DNA from: Comamonas sp. BIGb0152
GTDB taxonomy: Bacteria; Pseudomonadota; Gammaproteobacteria; Burkholderiales; Burkholderiaceae_C
Reading direction: 5' to 3'
Assembly: GCF_024809975.1 (NCBI RefSeq)
Contig: NZ_JANUDY010000014.1
Coordinates: forward strand, 28,678 to 92,677
Length of the DNA: 64,000 nt
In this document: piece after piece, positions 15,703 to 22,997 of the stretch
Position numbering within the stretch: the first letter of the stretch is position 1
Layout: every line of letters starts with the position of its first letter
Program-made: the position numbers and the translations under genes
The notes under the pieces: generated by a model
Told to the model about the DNA's origin: nothing
What the model saw: the letters and a program-made list of their open reading frames with translations, nothing else
The model's database searches: none

Positions 15703-16155
15703 ATGACCGCAGACAGCCACAGCCACCACCTCGCCACCGGCAACCAGTTCGTTGCCGATGCACAAAAGATTGCCACCACGGATTTCGCCGCCGCCCGCGC
15801 CTTGTGGCAGCAGGCGGGCCAGGCGTTTTACCGCGCCCACCAGGCCGACCGTAACCAGCCCGAAGCCGCCTTGCGGCTGGCACAGGCCTGGATGGCTGAG
15901 GCCCATGCCTTGCACAAGGAAGGCTCGCCCAATGCCACGGTGATGTGGCAGAACGCAGCCGCACAAAGCGAGCTGGCCTTTGACCTGGACCCGCGCAATG
16001 CCCGCATTGCGATGGCTGCCGCCAGCTGCCACCACTATGCAGGTGATGCCGAAGCGGCCGAGGCCTGGATGCAGATCGGCCAGCACCTGGCATCGGAGGC
16101 CAACCAGGCCCAAGATCCAGACCGCCAACCCGGCGACGAGCCATCCGCCATATAG
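15703..16155 (+). CDS. TPR-like helical protein, unrecognised
   Basis: 150 residues from the ATG at 15703. It is helix-rich and alanine-rich, with TPR-like pairs: AARALWQQAGQAFYRAHQAD, AALRLAQAWMAEAHALHKE and NARIAMAAASCHHYAGDAEA followed by AEAWMQIG. No signal peptide or catalytic motif. It stands 69 bases downstream of the DJ-1 gene in the same direction and may share its transcript. I cannot name a function; TPR-like proteins usually mediate protein contacts. Confidence 0.65.
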   Translation: MTADSHSHHLATGNQFVADAQKIATTDFAAARALWQQAGQAFYRAHQADRNQPEAALRLAQAWMAEAHALHKEGSPNATVMWQNAAAQSELAFDLDPRNARIAMAAASCHHYAGDAEAAEAWMQIGQHLASEANQAQDPDRQPGDEPSAI

Positions 16156-16176
16156 CGAATCGCATCTTTGGTTATT

Positions 16177-16203
16177 CGATAATATTATTTTTTAATCTTA
16201 TCG
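16177..16203. promoter_or_regulatory. AT-rich inverted repeat upstream of the MetQ-like gene
   Basis: CGATAA (16177-16182) faces TTATCG (16198-16203) across a 15-base, almost all-A/T spacer in otherwise GC-rich DNA, 46 bases before the ATG of the binding-protein gene. It is the likely promoter/operator region. Confidence 0.4.
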
Positions 16204-16248
16204 ATCGCACGTAGCATGTGAGCCGTCTCTTGCCTACCGACTGCTCCC

Positions 16249-17043
16249 ATGCTCAAGCGCCATTTCACCCTCGCCGCCCTGCTGGCGGTTTCTGCGGCCT
16301 TTGCCGCCCCCGCCTTTGCGCAGGACAAGCCCCTGAAACTGGGCGTCACGGCCGGCCCGCATGCGCAAATCGCCGAAGCCGTCAAACAAGCGGCCGCCAA
16401 AGAGGGCCTCACAGTCCAGGTGATCGAGTTCAGCGATTTCATCCAGCCCAATGCCGCACTGGTGGCCGGTGATCTGGATGCCAATGCCTACCAGCACCAC
16501 CCTTATCTGGACCAGCAGGTCAAGGACCGGGGCTACAAGCTGGTCGCAGCCGCCAACACCGTGGTGCTGCCGATTGCGCTGTACTCCAAGAAAGTGAAAT
16601 CGCTCGATGCCCTGCCCCCCGGCGCGCAGATCGGCCTGCCCAATGACCCCACCAATGGTGGCCGCGCCTTGCTGCTGCTGCAAGAGCATGGCCTCATCAA
16701 GCTGCGCGCATCGGCCGGCATCAAGGCCACGCCGCTGGATGTGGTGGACAACCCCAAGAAGCTGCGCCTGCGCGAGCTCGATGCCGCCCAGCTGGTGCAT
16801 GCGCTCAATGACCTGGATGCCGCCGTCATCAACACCAGCTATGCGATTGCCGCCAAGCTCAACCCCAGCAAGGACGCCATTGCCCGCGAGTCGGCCAAGT
16901 CGCCGTACACCAACCTGATTGCGGTGCGCCAGGCCGACAAGGACAAGCCCTGGGTGGCACGCCTGGTCAAGGCCTACCATTCGGAGGAGGTGCGCCAGTT
17001 CATTGACAAGGAGTTCCAGGGCTCCATCGTCCCCGCCTTCTGA
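16249..17043 (+). CDS. MetQ/NlpA family ABC transporter substrate-binding protein (orphan)
   Basis: 264 residues. The signal peptide MLKRHFTLAALLAVSAAFAA continues to PAFA/Q and lacks a lipobox, so this is a soluble periplasmic protein, not the usual MetQ lipoprotein. Family hallmarks are LKLGVTAGPHAQIAEAVK, VIEFSDFIQPNAALVAGDLD, NAYQHHPYLDQQ and the conserved IGLPNDPTNGGRALLLLQ. Relatives bind D/L-methionine or other amino acids. No MetN ATPase or MetI permease gene is near, so it must pair with a transporter encoded elsewhere. Confidence 0.88.
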   Translation: MLKRHFTLAALLAVSAAFAAPAFAQDKPLKLGVTAGPHAQIAEAVKQAAAKEGLTVQVIEFSDFIQPNAALVAGDLDANAYQHHPYLDQQVKDRGYKLVAAANTVVLPIALYSKKVKSLDALPPGAQIGLPNDPTNGGRALLLLQEHGLIKLRASAGIKATPLDVVDNPKKLRLRELDAAQLVHALNDLDAAVINTSYAIAAKLNPSKDAIARESAKSPYTNLIAVRQADKDKPWVARLVKAYHSEEVRQFIDKEFQGSIVPAF

Positions 17044-17074
17044 AAGGGGCTAACACGGCCCTTGATACATCGTT

Positions 17075-17145
17075 GCGATGCCTTGTCGTACGCTTGTACT
17101 GCCTGCGGCATCGCGCCTCGTCTCAACCGCAAACCTTCGGTTTGC
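17075..17145. repeat. REP-like pair of hairpins
   Basis: GCGATGCC (17075-17082) and GGCATCGC (17107-17114) are perfect arms with a 24-base loop. They are followed by a perfect 7-base stem, GCAAACC/GGTTTGC, with a TTC loop at 17129-17145. No U-run follows either. The structure suggests a short palindromic intergenic repeat unit rather than a terminator; no second copy is seen in this window. Confidence 0.45.
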
Positions 17146-17184
17146 TGGGCCGTCTTAGCCCCTCAAAACCCGTTCAACGCCAGT

Positions 17185-17210
17185 GGCGCGCAGACTGGCG
17201 CGCCTTTCTT
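17185..17210 (+). terminator. probable Rho-independent terminator after the MetQ-like gene
   Basis: Stem GGCGCGC/GCGCGCC (17185-17191, 17198-17204) with loop AGACTG and a downstream TTTCTT run. It lies between the binding-protein gene and the enoyl-CoA hydratase gene. Confidence 0.55.
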
Positions 17211-17235
17211 CATCATCCTTTGACAAAGCCAGCCC

Positions 17236-18015
17236 ATGAGTGGACAGATCACCCTTAGCCGCGACGGCCATGTCGCCACCTTGTGGATCGACAACCTGGC
17301 CAAGCGCAATGCCATCAGCCACGCCATGTGGATCAGCCTGGCTGAGCAGCTGGACGCACTGGTGCAAGACAGCGATCTGCGCTGCATTGTGCTGCGCGGC
17401 GCAGGCACCCAGGCCTTTGGCAGCGGCGCTGATATCGACGAGTTCGAATCGCTGCGCTCATCCAAGGAAAAAGGCATCGCCTTTGCCCAGCAAGCGCACC
17501 GGGCCATGGGCCTGCTGCGCCACTGCCCCATCCCTACCTTGGCAGCGATCCGTGGCGCCTGTGTGGGCGGCGGCCTGGAGCTGGCAGCCTGCTGCGACCT
17601 GCGCCTGGCCAGTGATGACGCCCGCTTTGGCATCCCCATCGGCCGCCTGGGCGGTGTGCTCGCCTACCCAGAGCTGGAAGCGCTGGTGCATGTCGCGGGC
17701 CCCCAGGTGGCGCTGGAGCTGCTGCTCGAAGGGCGGCTGTTGGATGCGCAAGAGGCTTATGCCAAAGGCCTGGTCACCCGCGTGGTTCCGCAGGCAGCCT
17801 GGGACGAGGAGCTGGCCCAGACTGTCGCCCGCATCAGCGGCCTGGCGCCGCTGTCAGCACGCTGGCACAAAAAATTCATCGCCCGGCTGCAAAGCGGCAC
17901 CCCGCTGACGGATGCCGACCAGCAAGAGGGCTACGCCTGCTTTGACACGCAGGATTTCACCGAAGGCTACCGCGCCTTTTTGGACAAGCGCAAGCCGGTT
18001 TTCACAGGAAAGTAA
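17236..18015 (+). CDS. enoyl-CoA hydratase/isomerase (crotonase) family protein
   Basis: 259 residues of the crotonase fold. The two oxyanion-hole segments FGSGADIDEFE (about 58-67) and RGACVGGGLELAACCDLRLA (about 107-126) are present. The usual glutamate pair of true hydratases is not clearly placed, so isomerase, hydrolase or lyase activity is possible. It ends 8 bases before a CaiB-type CoA-transferase gene. Together they look like a CoA-activation and acyl-CoA modification module for a carboxylic acid. Confidence 0.88.
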   Translation: MSGQITLSRDGHVATLWIDNLAKRNAISHAMWISLAEQLDALVQDSDLRCIVLRGAGTQAFGSGADIDEFESLRSSKEKGIAFAQQAHRAMGLLRHCPIPTLAAIRGACVGGGLELAACCDLRLASDDARFGIPIGRLGGVLAYPELEALVHVAGPQVALELLLEGRLLDAQEAYAKGLVTRVVPQAAWDEELAQTVARISGLAPLSARWHKKFIARLQSGTPLTDADQQEGYACFDTQDFTEGYRAFLDKRKPVFTGK

Positions 18016-18023
18016 CAGCGTTC

Positions 18024-19250
18024 ATGCAGCCCTCCCCTTCCCCGCGCACAGGCCCGCTGTCGGGCCTCGTTGTTGTTGAGCTCACCAATGTCATGGCAGG
18101 CCCCGTGGGCGGCTTGCTGCTGGCCGACATGGGCGCCGAGGTGGTCAAGGTCGAGCGCCTGCCCGGCGGCGACGACACCCGCCGCGCGATCCCCCCCGAG
18201 ATCCAGGGTGAGTCCGCCACCTTCATGATCGTCAACCGCAACAAGCGCGGTATTGCCGTCGACCTCAAGCACCCCGATGGCCTGCAGGTGGTGCGCCGCC
18301 TCATCGACAAGGCCGATGTGGTGATCGAGAACTTCCGCCCCGGCACCATGGAAAAACTCGGCCTGGGCTATGAGGTGCTGCGCGCCAGCAACCCCGGCCT
18401 GATCTACTGCAAGATCACGGGCTTTGGCCTCAACGGCCCCTATGCCAAGCGCGCAGGCTACGACCTGATTGCGCAGGGCATGTCCGGCATCATGAGCCTG
18501 ACTGGCGAAGGCCCGGGCCGCCCGCCCGTCAAGGTCGGCGTGCCGATTGGTGATGTGACCGCCGGCATCCTGGCCTCGACCGGCGTGCTGGCCGCCTATG
18601 TCGAGCGGCTGCGCACGGGTGAAGGCCAGTACGTCGATACCTCGCTGTACGAGGCCTCGATGGTGCATACCTACTGGCAAGTCGCCATGGCCTTTGCGAC
18701 TGGCGAATCGGCCGGCCCCATGGGCTCGGCCCACCCGGTCGCCGCGCCCTACCAGGCGATACCTACGCAAGACGGCTGGATCAACATTGGCGCGGTGAGC
18801 CAGGCCACCTGGGTGGGCATGACCCGCGTGCTGCAGCTCGAACACCTGCTGGAGGACGAGCGCTTTGCCAGCAACCGCGAGCGCATGGCCAACCGCGATC
18901 TGCTGATCTCCCTCATCACCGAGGCCATGCGCAGCAACAGCACCGACTACTGGGTCGACAAGTTCGAGCAAGCCGGCGTGCCCGCCGGCCCGGTGCGCAA
19001 GATCAAGGACATGCTGGAAGACCCGCAGACCCTGGCACGCGACATGGTCATCGAGGTCGACCACCCCGTCGCCGGCCAGGTGCAGGCACTGGGCCTGCCC
19101 ATCAAGTTCTCGCACGGCAATGGCGTGACCCGGCGCGGCGCGCCGCAGTATGGCGAGCACACCGCCGAGGTGCTGCAGGAGCTGGGCTACAGCAGCGAAG
19201 ACATTGCCGCGCTGGCCGCCAGCCAGGCGGTGCAGTTGCACGGCCGCTGA
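18024..19250 (+). CDS. CaiB/BaiF family (class III) CoA-transferase
   Basis: 408 residues. The N-terminus VVVELTNVMAGPVGGLLLADMGAEVVKVERLPGGD (given here as the region about 14-48) is the family signature. The catalytic aspartate is in QYVDTSLYEASM (about residue 205). GFGLNGPYAKRAGYDLIAQG is also characteristic. These enzymes move CoA between carboxylic acids by a glutamyl- or aspartyl-anhydride mechanism. It is in an operon with the crotonase upstream; the acid is unknown. Confidence 0.92.
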   Translation: MQPSPSPRTGPLSGLVVVELTNVMAGPVGGLLLADMGAEVVKVERLPGGDDTRRAIPPEIQGESATFMIVNRNKRGIAVDLKHPDGLQVVRRLIDKADVVIENFRPGTMEKLGLGYEVLRASNPGLIYCKITGFGLNGPYAKRAGYDLIAQGMSGIMSLTGEGPGRPPVKVGVPIGDVTAGILASTGVLAAYVERLRTGEGQYVDTSLYEASMVHTYWQVAMAFATGESAGPMGSAHPVAAPYQAIPTQDGWINIGAVSQATWVGMTRVLQLEHLLEDERFASNRERMANRDLLISLITEAMRSNSTDYWVDKFEQAGVPAGPVRKIKDMLEDPQTLARDMVIEVDHPVAGQVQALGLPIKFSHGNGVTRRGAPQYGEHTAEVLQELGYSSEDIAALAASQAVQLHGR

Positions 19251-19275
19251 TCAAAGCAAGCGCCATCGTCCCAAG

Positions 19276-19306
19276 AAAAAGGAGTGCTGTACCGCACTCC
19301 TTTTTT
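19276..19306. terminator. bidirectional Rho-independent terminator
   Basis: GGAGTGC/GCACTCC stem with TGTACC loop, flanked by A5 and T6 that extend the stem. It lies between convergent genes and can stop both the CoA-transferase transcript (+) and the iron-uptake transcript (-). Confidence 0.9.
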
Positions 19307-19338
19307 GCATCTGCGCAGGGATTGCTTAGGTAAGGCGC

Positions 19339-20325
19339 TCAGCGCTGCTTGGCCTGCCAGGCCGCCTTGAGCTGTGCCGTCGTCTGCAGCATGGCCTGTG
19401 GGCCCGCCACGCCCAGCAGGTACCAGACCTGCGGATCCAAAAACACCAGCCGGCCTTGCTGGCCAGCGGCGCTGTTGCGGATGGCGTCGTTGTTGAACAG
19501 CTCGGTGCTGGCGACGACCGGCTTGCCGTCGCGGCCCGTGGTGCTGCCGGTGCCGGCATTGCGGTCAATCACATACAGCCAGGCGGGGTTGAGCTGGCTG
19601 ATGTCTTCCATCTTCATCGGCACACCGCGTGGCTTGCTGGCATCGGCCGGCAAGGCGGGCTTAACGCCCAGCACATCGTGCAGCAGGCCAAAGCGGGCGC
19701 CGGGCGGCTGGGCGTTGATCGTCGTGCTGATGGCCAGCACCAACAGGCCGGGCGCCTGCTGCTGGGCCAGCGCGCGGGTGCTCTCCACCTCGGCGCGCAC
19801 GCGCTGCATTAGCTGCTCACCCTGGGCCTGCTTGCCCCACAGGGATGCAAGCGTCGTCACATTGCGCTGCATGTCGGCCAGCAGCTGCTGGTTGTTGACC
19901 GACAGATCCAGCGTCGGCGCAATCTTGCTCAGGATGTCGTACTTGCCGGCGCTGCGCCCGGCCACGACGATCAGGTCAGGCCGGATCTGGCTCAGCGCGT
20001 CAAAATCGGGCTCAAACAAAGTGCCAGCCGGCAGGTAGCGCGCATCCGCGTAGGCCTGCATATAGCTGGGGAAGTTGGCCTTGGCCAAGGCGGTCACTGG
20101 CAGGTTCAGCGCCAGCATGGTGTCCAGCGATGCCAGGTCGTAGACGACCACCCGCTTGGGTGCCAATGGCACCGTCGCGCTGCCCTTGGCATGTTGCACG
20201 GTGAGGGTGGCCGGGGCCTGGGTGGTGGGCGTTTGCGCAAAGGCTGCAGGCGCAGTGAACAGCGACGTGGCGAGGGCGGCTGCAGCGCTGGCGCGCCAGC
20301 AGGCCGAGGTGAATGGCTGGGTCAT
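19339..20325 (-). CDS. siderophore/iron ABC transporter periplasmic binding protein
   Basis: 328 residues of the class III (FatB/CeuE/FepB-like) binding proteins. The signal peptide ends TAPAAFA/Q. VPLAPKRVVVYDLASLDTMLAL, then DFDALSQIRPDLIVVAGRSAGKYDIL and a C-terminal lobe after a long linking helix (MQRVRAEVESTRALAQQQ) are typical. I chose the ATG at 20325 because GGAG lies six bases upstream, not the ATG at 20337. It is 70 bases downstream of a TonB receptor gene on the same strand and probably shares its iron-controlled transcript. No permease or ATPase gene is present. Confidence 0.9.
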   Translation of the reverse strand: MTQPFTSACWRASAAAALATSLFTAPAAFAQTPTTQAPATLTVQHAKGSATVPLAPKRVVVYDLASLDTMLALNLPVTALAKANFPSYMQAYADARYLPAGTLFEPDFDALSQIRPDLIVVAGRSAGKYDILSKIAPTLDLSVNNQQLLADMQRNVTTLASLWGKQAQGEQLMQRVRAEVESTRALAQQQAPGLLVLAISTTINAQPPGARFGLLHDVLGVKPALPADASKPRGVPMKMEDISQLNPAWLYVIDRNAGTGSTTGRDGKPVVASTELFNNDAIRNSAAGQQGRLVFLDPQVWYLLGVAGPQAMLQTTAQLKAAWQAKQR

Positions 20326-20395
20326 GTCTATCTCCAATGCAAGTCCATCAAATTGAGGCGGCGCCCCCGCAAACGCGGAGCGCCGCGTGGGTGGT

Positions 20396-22441
20396 TTAGA
20401 ACTTGAGGTTCATGCCCACCCAGTACCTACGGCCATCCTGCACCGTGGCGTAGTCTTCGTAGTACACATCCTTGTCAAACAGGTTGTAGATGCCGGCGAA
20501 GAAGGTGGTGTTCTTGTTGTAGTGGAACGAGCCACCGATATCGAACATCGCATAGCTGCCAGCCACCCAGGTACGGGCAGAGCGCCCGCCGGTGGGCTGG
20601 CTTTCCTTGCCCCGGTAGGAGAGCTTGGTCCAGCCGTTCCAGCGGTCAGACGGCTTCCAGTCCAGCGCCACGTTCAGCATGTGGCGCGGCAGCTGCGACA
20701 GCGGCTGGCCGGCGAACTCGCCGCTCTTTTGCTCGGAACGGGTAAAGGTGTAGCTGGAGTTCAGATCCAGGCTGCGGGCCAGCGGCATGGTCAGGGTTGC
20801 CTCGATGCCGCGCGTCACTGCCTTGTCGATGTTGACGTTCGTGGTCGGGGTGTTGCCGGAGGCATTGAGCGGCCCGCACTCGGGGCAGGCAATGCGGGTG
20901 ATCTTGTCGCGGAAGTCGTTGTCAAACACCGTCAGCCCGGCTGACAAGCCTGCGCCATCGTTGTAGAGCACGCCCACTTCCTTGGACAGCGATTTCTCCG
21001 GCTTCAGATCCGGGTTGCCATAGATGTTGCCGCCCCGGCTGGCCTGGCCCCAGTCGCCCAAGGTCTGGCGCAAGGATGGGGCGCGGAAGCCGGTGGAGAC
21101 ACCGCCCTTGACGGTCCAGCGCGGGCTCAGGTTCCACACGCCGTAGAGGCGCGGGCTCCATTGCGATCCGCCCTTGCTGTCGTGGTCAAAGCGCAGGCCG
21201 CCAGTCAGCGCAAAGTCTTCGCGCAGGCGCCATTCGTCCTCGGCAAACCAGGCGTACTGGGTGCGGTCGGCGGTGGTGCGGTTGCTGCCCGGCAAGGTGT
21301 TGGTGGTGGTATCGGTCAGGTCCTGCTTGTTGTAGTACAGGCCGGTGCTGACGATGTGCGACTCACCCACCGGAACCACCCAGCTGCTGTTGGCCACCGT
21401 GTTCTTGATGGTCATCTCGCGCGAGATGTTGCGCGTCTTCTCATGCTGCACATAGGTATCGGACGAGGCCCAGCCCCAGCGGCCCTTGTGCTGCAGCGCG
21501 TAGTTCTCGCGCTCGAACTTGCGGTCCGACAGCGCCTCGGTATCGAGCAAGGTCTTGCCCGGGGTGGAGATGAAATGCTGCTTGGCCGAGCCCAGCTCGG
21601 CAATGATGTCGTGGTCCTTGTTGGGCGTCAGCGCAATGCGGGCGTTGAGCGCCTTGGTATCGCTGTCGTTGTAGCCCTGGTAGATGCGGTCTTCGTCGCG
21701 CTTGCTGTAGTTGCCGTACAGGCTGATGCCCAGCATCTCTTCCTTGATGGGGCCCGAGAGGTAGAAATTGCTCTGGTAGGCATTGCCCGATGCGGAGCGC
21801 TCTTGCAAGGTGGCATCGGCGCGCAGCGAGCCATGCCACTGCTTGGCGACTTTGCGGGTGATGATATTGATCACGCCGCCCATGGCGTCCGAGCCGTAGA
21901 GCGAGGACATGGGCCCGCGCACCACCTCGATGCGCTCGATCGCTTCGAGCGGTGGCACCCAGCTTTGGTCGGTACCGGTCGAGCCATTGGTCTGCGTCTC
22001 ACGCGTACTCATGCGTTTGCCATCGACCAGGATCAAGGTGTAGTTGGCACCCATGCCGCGCAGGCTGATGTCGTTGGAGTTGTTGTCCGACGGCGTCATG
22101 ATCACACCCGGCACATCGCGCAGCGCGTCGTGCAGGTTGCTGTAGGCGCCCTGCTCCAGCTTCTCGCGCGGGATCACCGTGATTGATGCGGGTGCCTGGG
22201 TCACCTCCTGCTCAAAGCCTGCCGCCGTGACCACCACGGTGCCCAGCGTTTTTTCGCTGGCAGATGGCTCTGCGGTATCGGCTGCCTGCGCTGCCGCTGC
22301 GCCATGGACCAGCATGCCGGCCACCACGCCAGCGATGGCGCGCAGCGCGAGGCCCTGGGGTGCCGATGGCAGCCGGTGGAAATCAAGACGCAGAGGCCGT
22401 GCTGACGCGCGACCCACTGCCAGGGAGGCAGAGGAGGACAT
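20396..22441 (-). CDS. TonB-dependent siderophore receptor (FepA/Cir type), copy 1
   Basis: 681 residues. A long signal peptide (about 52 residues, ending MLVHGAAAAQA) is followed by a TonB box region (TLGTVVVTAAGFEQ), the plug domain (ASITVIPREKLEQ through RIEVVRGPMSSLYGSDAMGG and VINIITRK) and a 22-strand barrel closing with YWVGMNLKF. It imports a ferric siderophore across the outer membrane with TonB energy. The start at 22441 matches the length and the GTTTTCC/AATTTCC-ATG context of the paralogue at 22998-25064. A Fur-like site lies about 200 bases upstream. It shares many long stretches with that paralogue, so the pair arose by tandem duplication. Confidence 0.93.
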   Translation of the reverse strand: MSSSASLAVGRASARPLRLDFHRLPSAPQGLALRAIAGVVAGMLVHGAAAAQAADTAEPSASEKTLGTVVVTAAGFEQEVTQAPASITVIPREKLEQGAYSNLHDALRDVPGVIMTPSDNNSNDISLRGMGANYTLILVDGKRMSTRETQTNGSTGTDQSWVPPLEAIERIEVVRGPMSSLYGSDAMGGVINIITRKVAKQWHGSLRADATLQERSASGNAYQSNFYLSGPIKEEMLGISLYGNYSKRDEDRIYQGYNDSDTKALNARIALTPNKDHDIIAELGSAKQHFISTPGKTLLDTEALSDRKFERENYALQHKGRWGWASSDTYVQHEKTRNISREMTIKNTVANSSWVVPVGESHIVSTGLYYNKQDLTDTTTNTLPGSNRTTADRTQYAWFAEDEWRLREDFALTGGLRFDHDSKGGSQWSPRLYGVWNLSPRWTVKGGVSTGFRAPSLRQTLGDWGQASRGGNIYGNPDLKPEKSLSKEVGVLYNDGAGLSAGLTVFDNDFRDKITRIACPECGPLNASGNTPTTNVNIDKAVTRGIEATLTMPLARSLDLNSSYTFTRSEQKSGEFAGQPLSQLPRHMLNVALDWKPSDRWNGWTKLSYRGKESQPTGGRSARTWVAGSYAMFDIGGSFHYNKNTTFFAGIYNLFDKDVYYEDYATVQDGRRYWVGMNLKF

Positions 22442-22643
22442 GGAAATTTTCAGTAATGAGGGGGTCAACAGCCACGCCTCAGGCGCCAGCAGATGGTGGC
22501 CATCGACTGGCGCTGGCGGCGGGCCAGCGATGCTTCGCTTGTTGTGCAGGTCTGCGGTCCCGGCGCTTGTCAGGGCACCGTCCCGAGGAGGCATGTCTGC
22601 CCTATCCAGCGATAGGCAGCCAGGGGAACGCGAGACATTTATA
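22442..22643 (-). other. long untranslated leader of TonB receptor 1
   Basis: About 200 bases separate the Fur-like site from the chosen start. The receptor frame stays open to 22594, but its residues there do not resemble a signal peptide and have no paralogous counterpart. I looked for a cobalamin-riboswitch consensus and did not find a convincing B12 box. It may be a regulatory leader, or the translated start may be misjudged. Confidence 0.4.
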
Positions 22644-22663
22644 TGCGAATAGTTCTCATTATA
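22644..22663 (-). promoter_or_regulatory. Fur-like box upstream of TonB receptor 1
   Basis: Read on the + strand, TGCGAATAGTTCTCATTATA. Its complement contains TGAGAACTATTCGCA, an imperfect match to the 7-1-7 Fur consensus. The same TGCGAAT-N2-TTCT-ATTATA pattern stands upstream of the second receptor at 25313, which strengthens both. It implies iron repression. Confidence 0.7.
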
Positions 22664-22997
22664 GAGATTGATGAAGAATTGTTACGGAATGCGAAGTTTC
22701 GCGACTGTAAAGTTATTTCGGGCGCAACTAATCCGCGCGCTCTGCAACTGCATGACAGCCAGGCGGGGCGCGGGTGTGCGGGTGCTGGCGCTGGGGTGCT
22801 GCGCCAACTCTCCGCTATGGTTTAAAAGCTACAGCTTAGGATCCGCTGCAAAACTCCCTGCCGTGGTCTGAACGCGGTCGCGGGCGATTCGCTGCATTAT
22901 CTTCCTCGCCAATAGGGCCATATTGACTGCAAAAGATGCCTTGCGGCCCATCCCGATCCACCTCCATCCCATGCGGCGACGGTTCTGCAACCGGTCC
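22664..22997. other. gene-free stretch between the two TonB receptor genes
   Basis: About 330 bases with no convincing gene. It holds the second copy of the dispersed repeat (22847-22890) and a small hairpin, CGGTT/AACCG with a CTGC loop, at about 22979-22992 just after the stop of receptor 2. The part next to the Fur-like box is AT-rich and is likely to contain the promoter of receptor 1. Confidence 0.6.
22847..22890. repeat. dispersed intergenic repeat, copy 2
   Basis: About 44 bases starting TGCAAAACTCCC and ending CGGGCGATTC, matching the copy at 603-648 (same orientation relative to the + strand). It sits downstream of TonB receptor 2. Confidence 0.5.

Noticed and set aside
22442..22620. 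Possible cobalamin riboswitch upstream of TonB receptor 1
   Set aside because: Looked for the conserved B12 box and GCCACTG core and did not find them; the Fur-like site is the better explanation.
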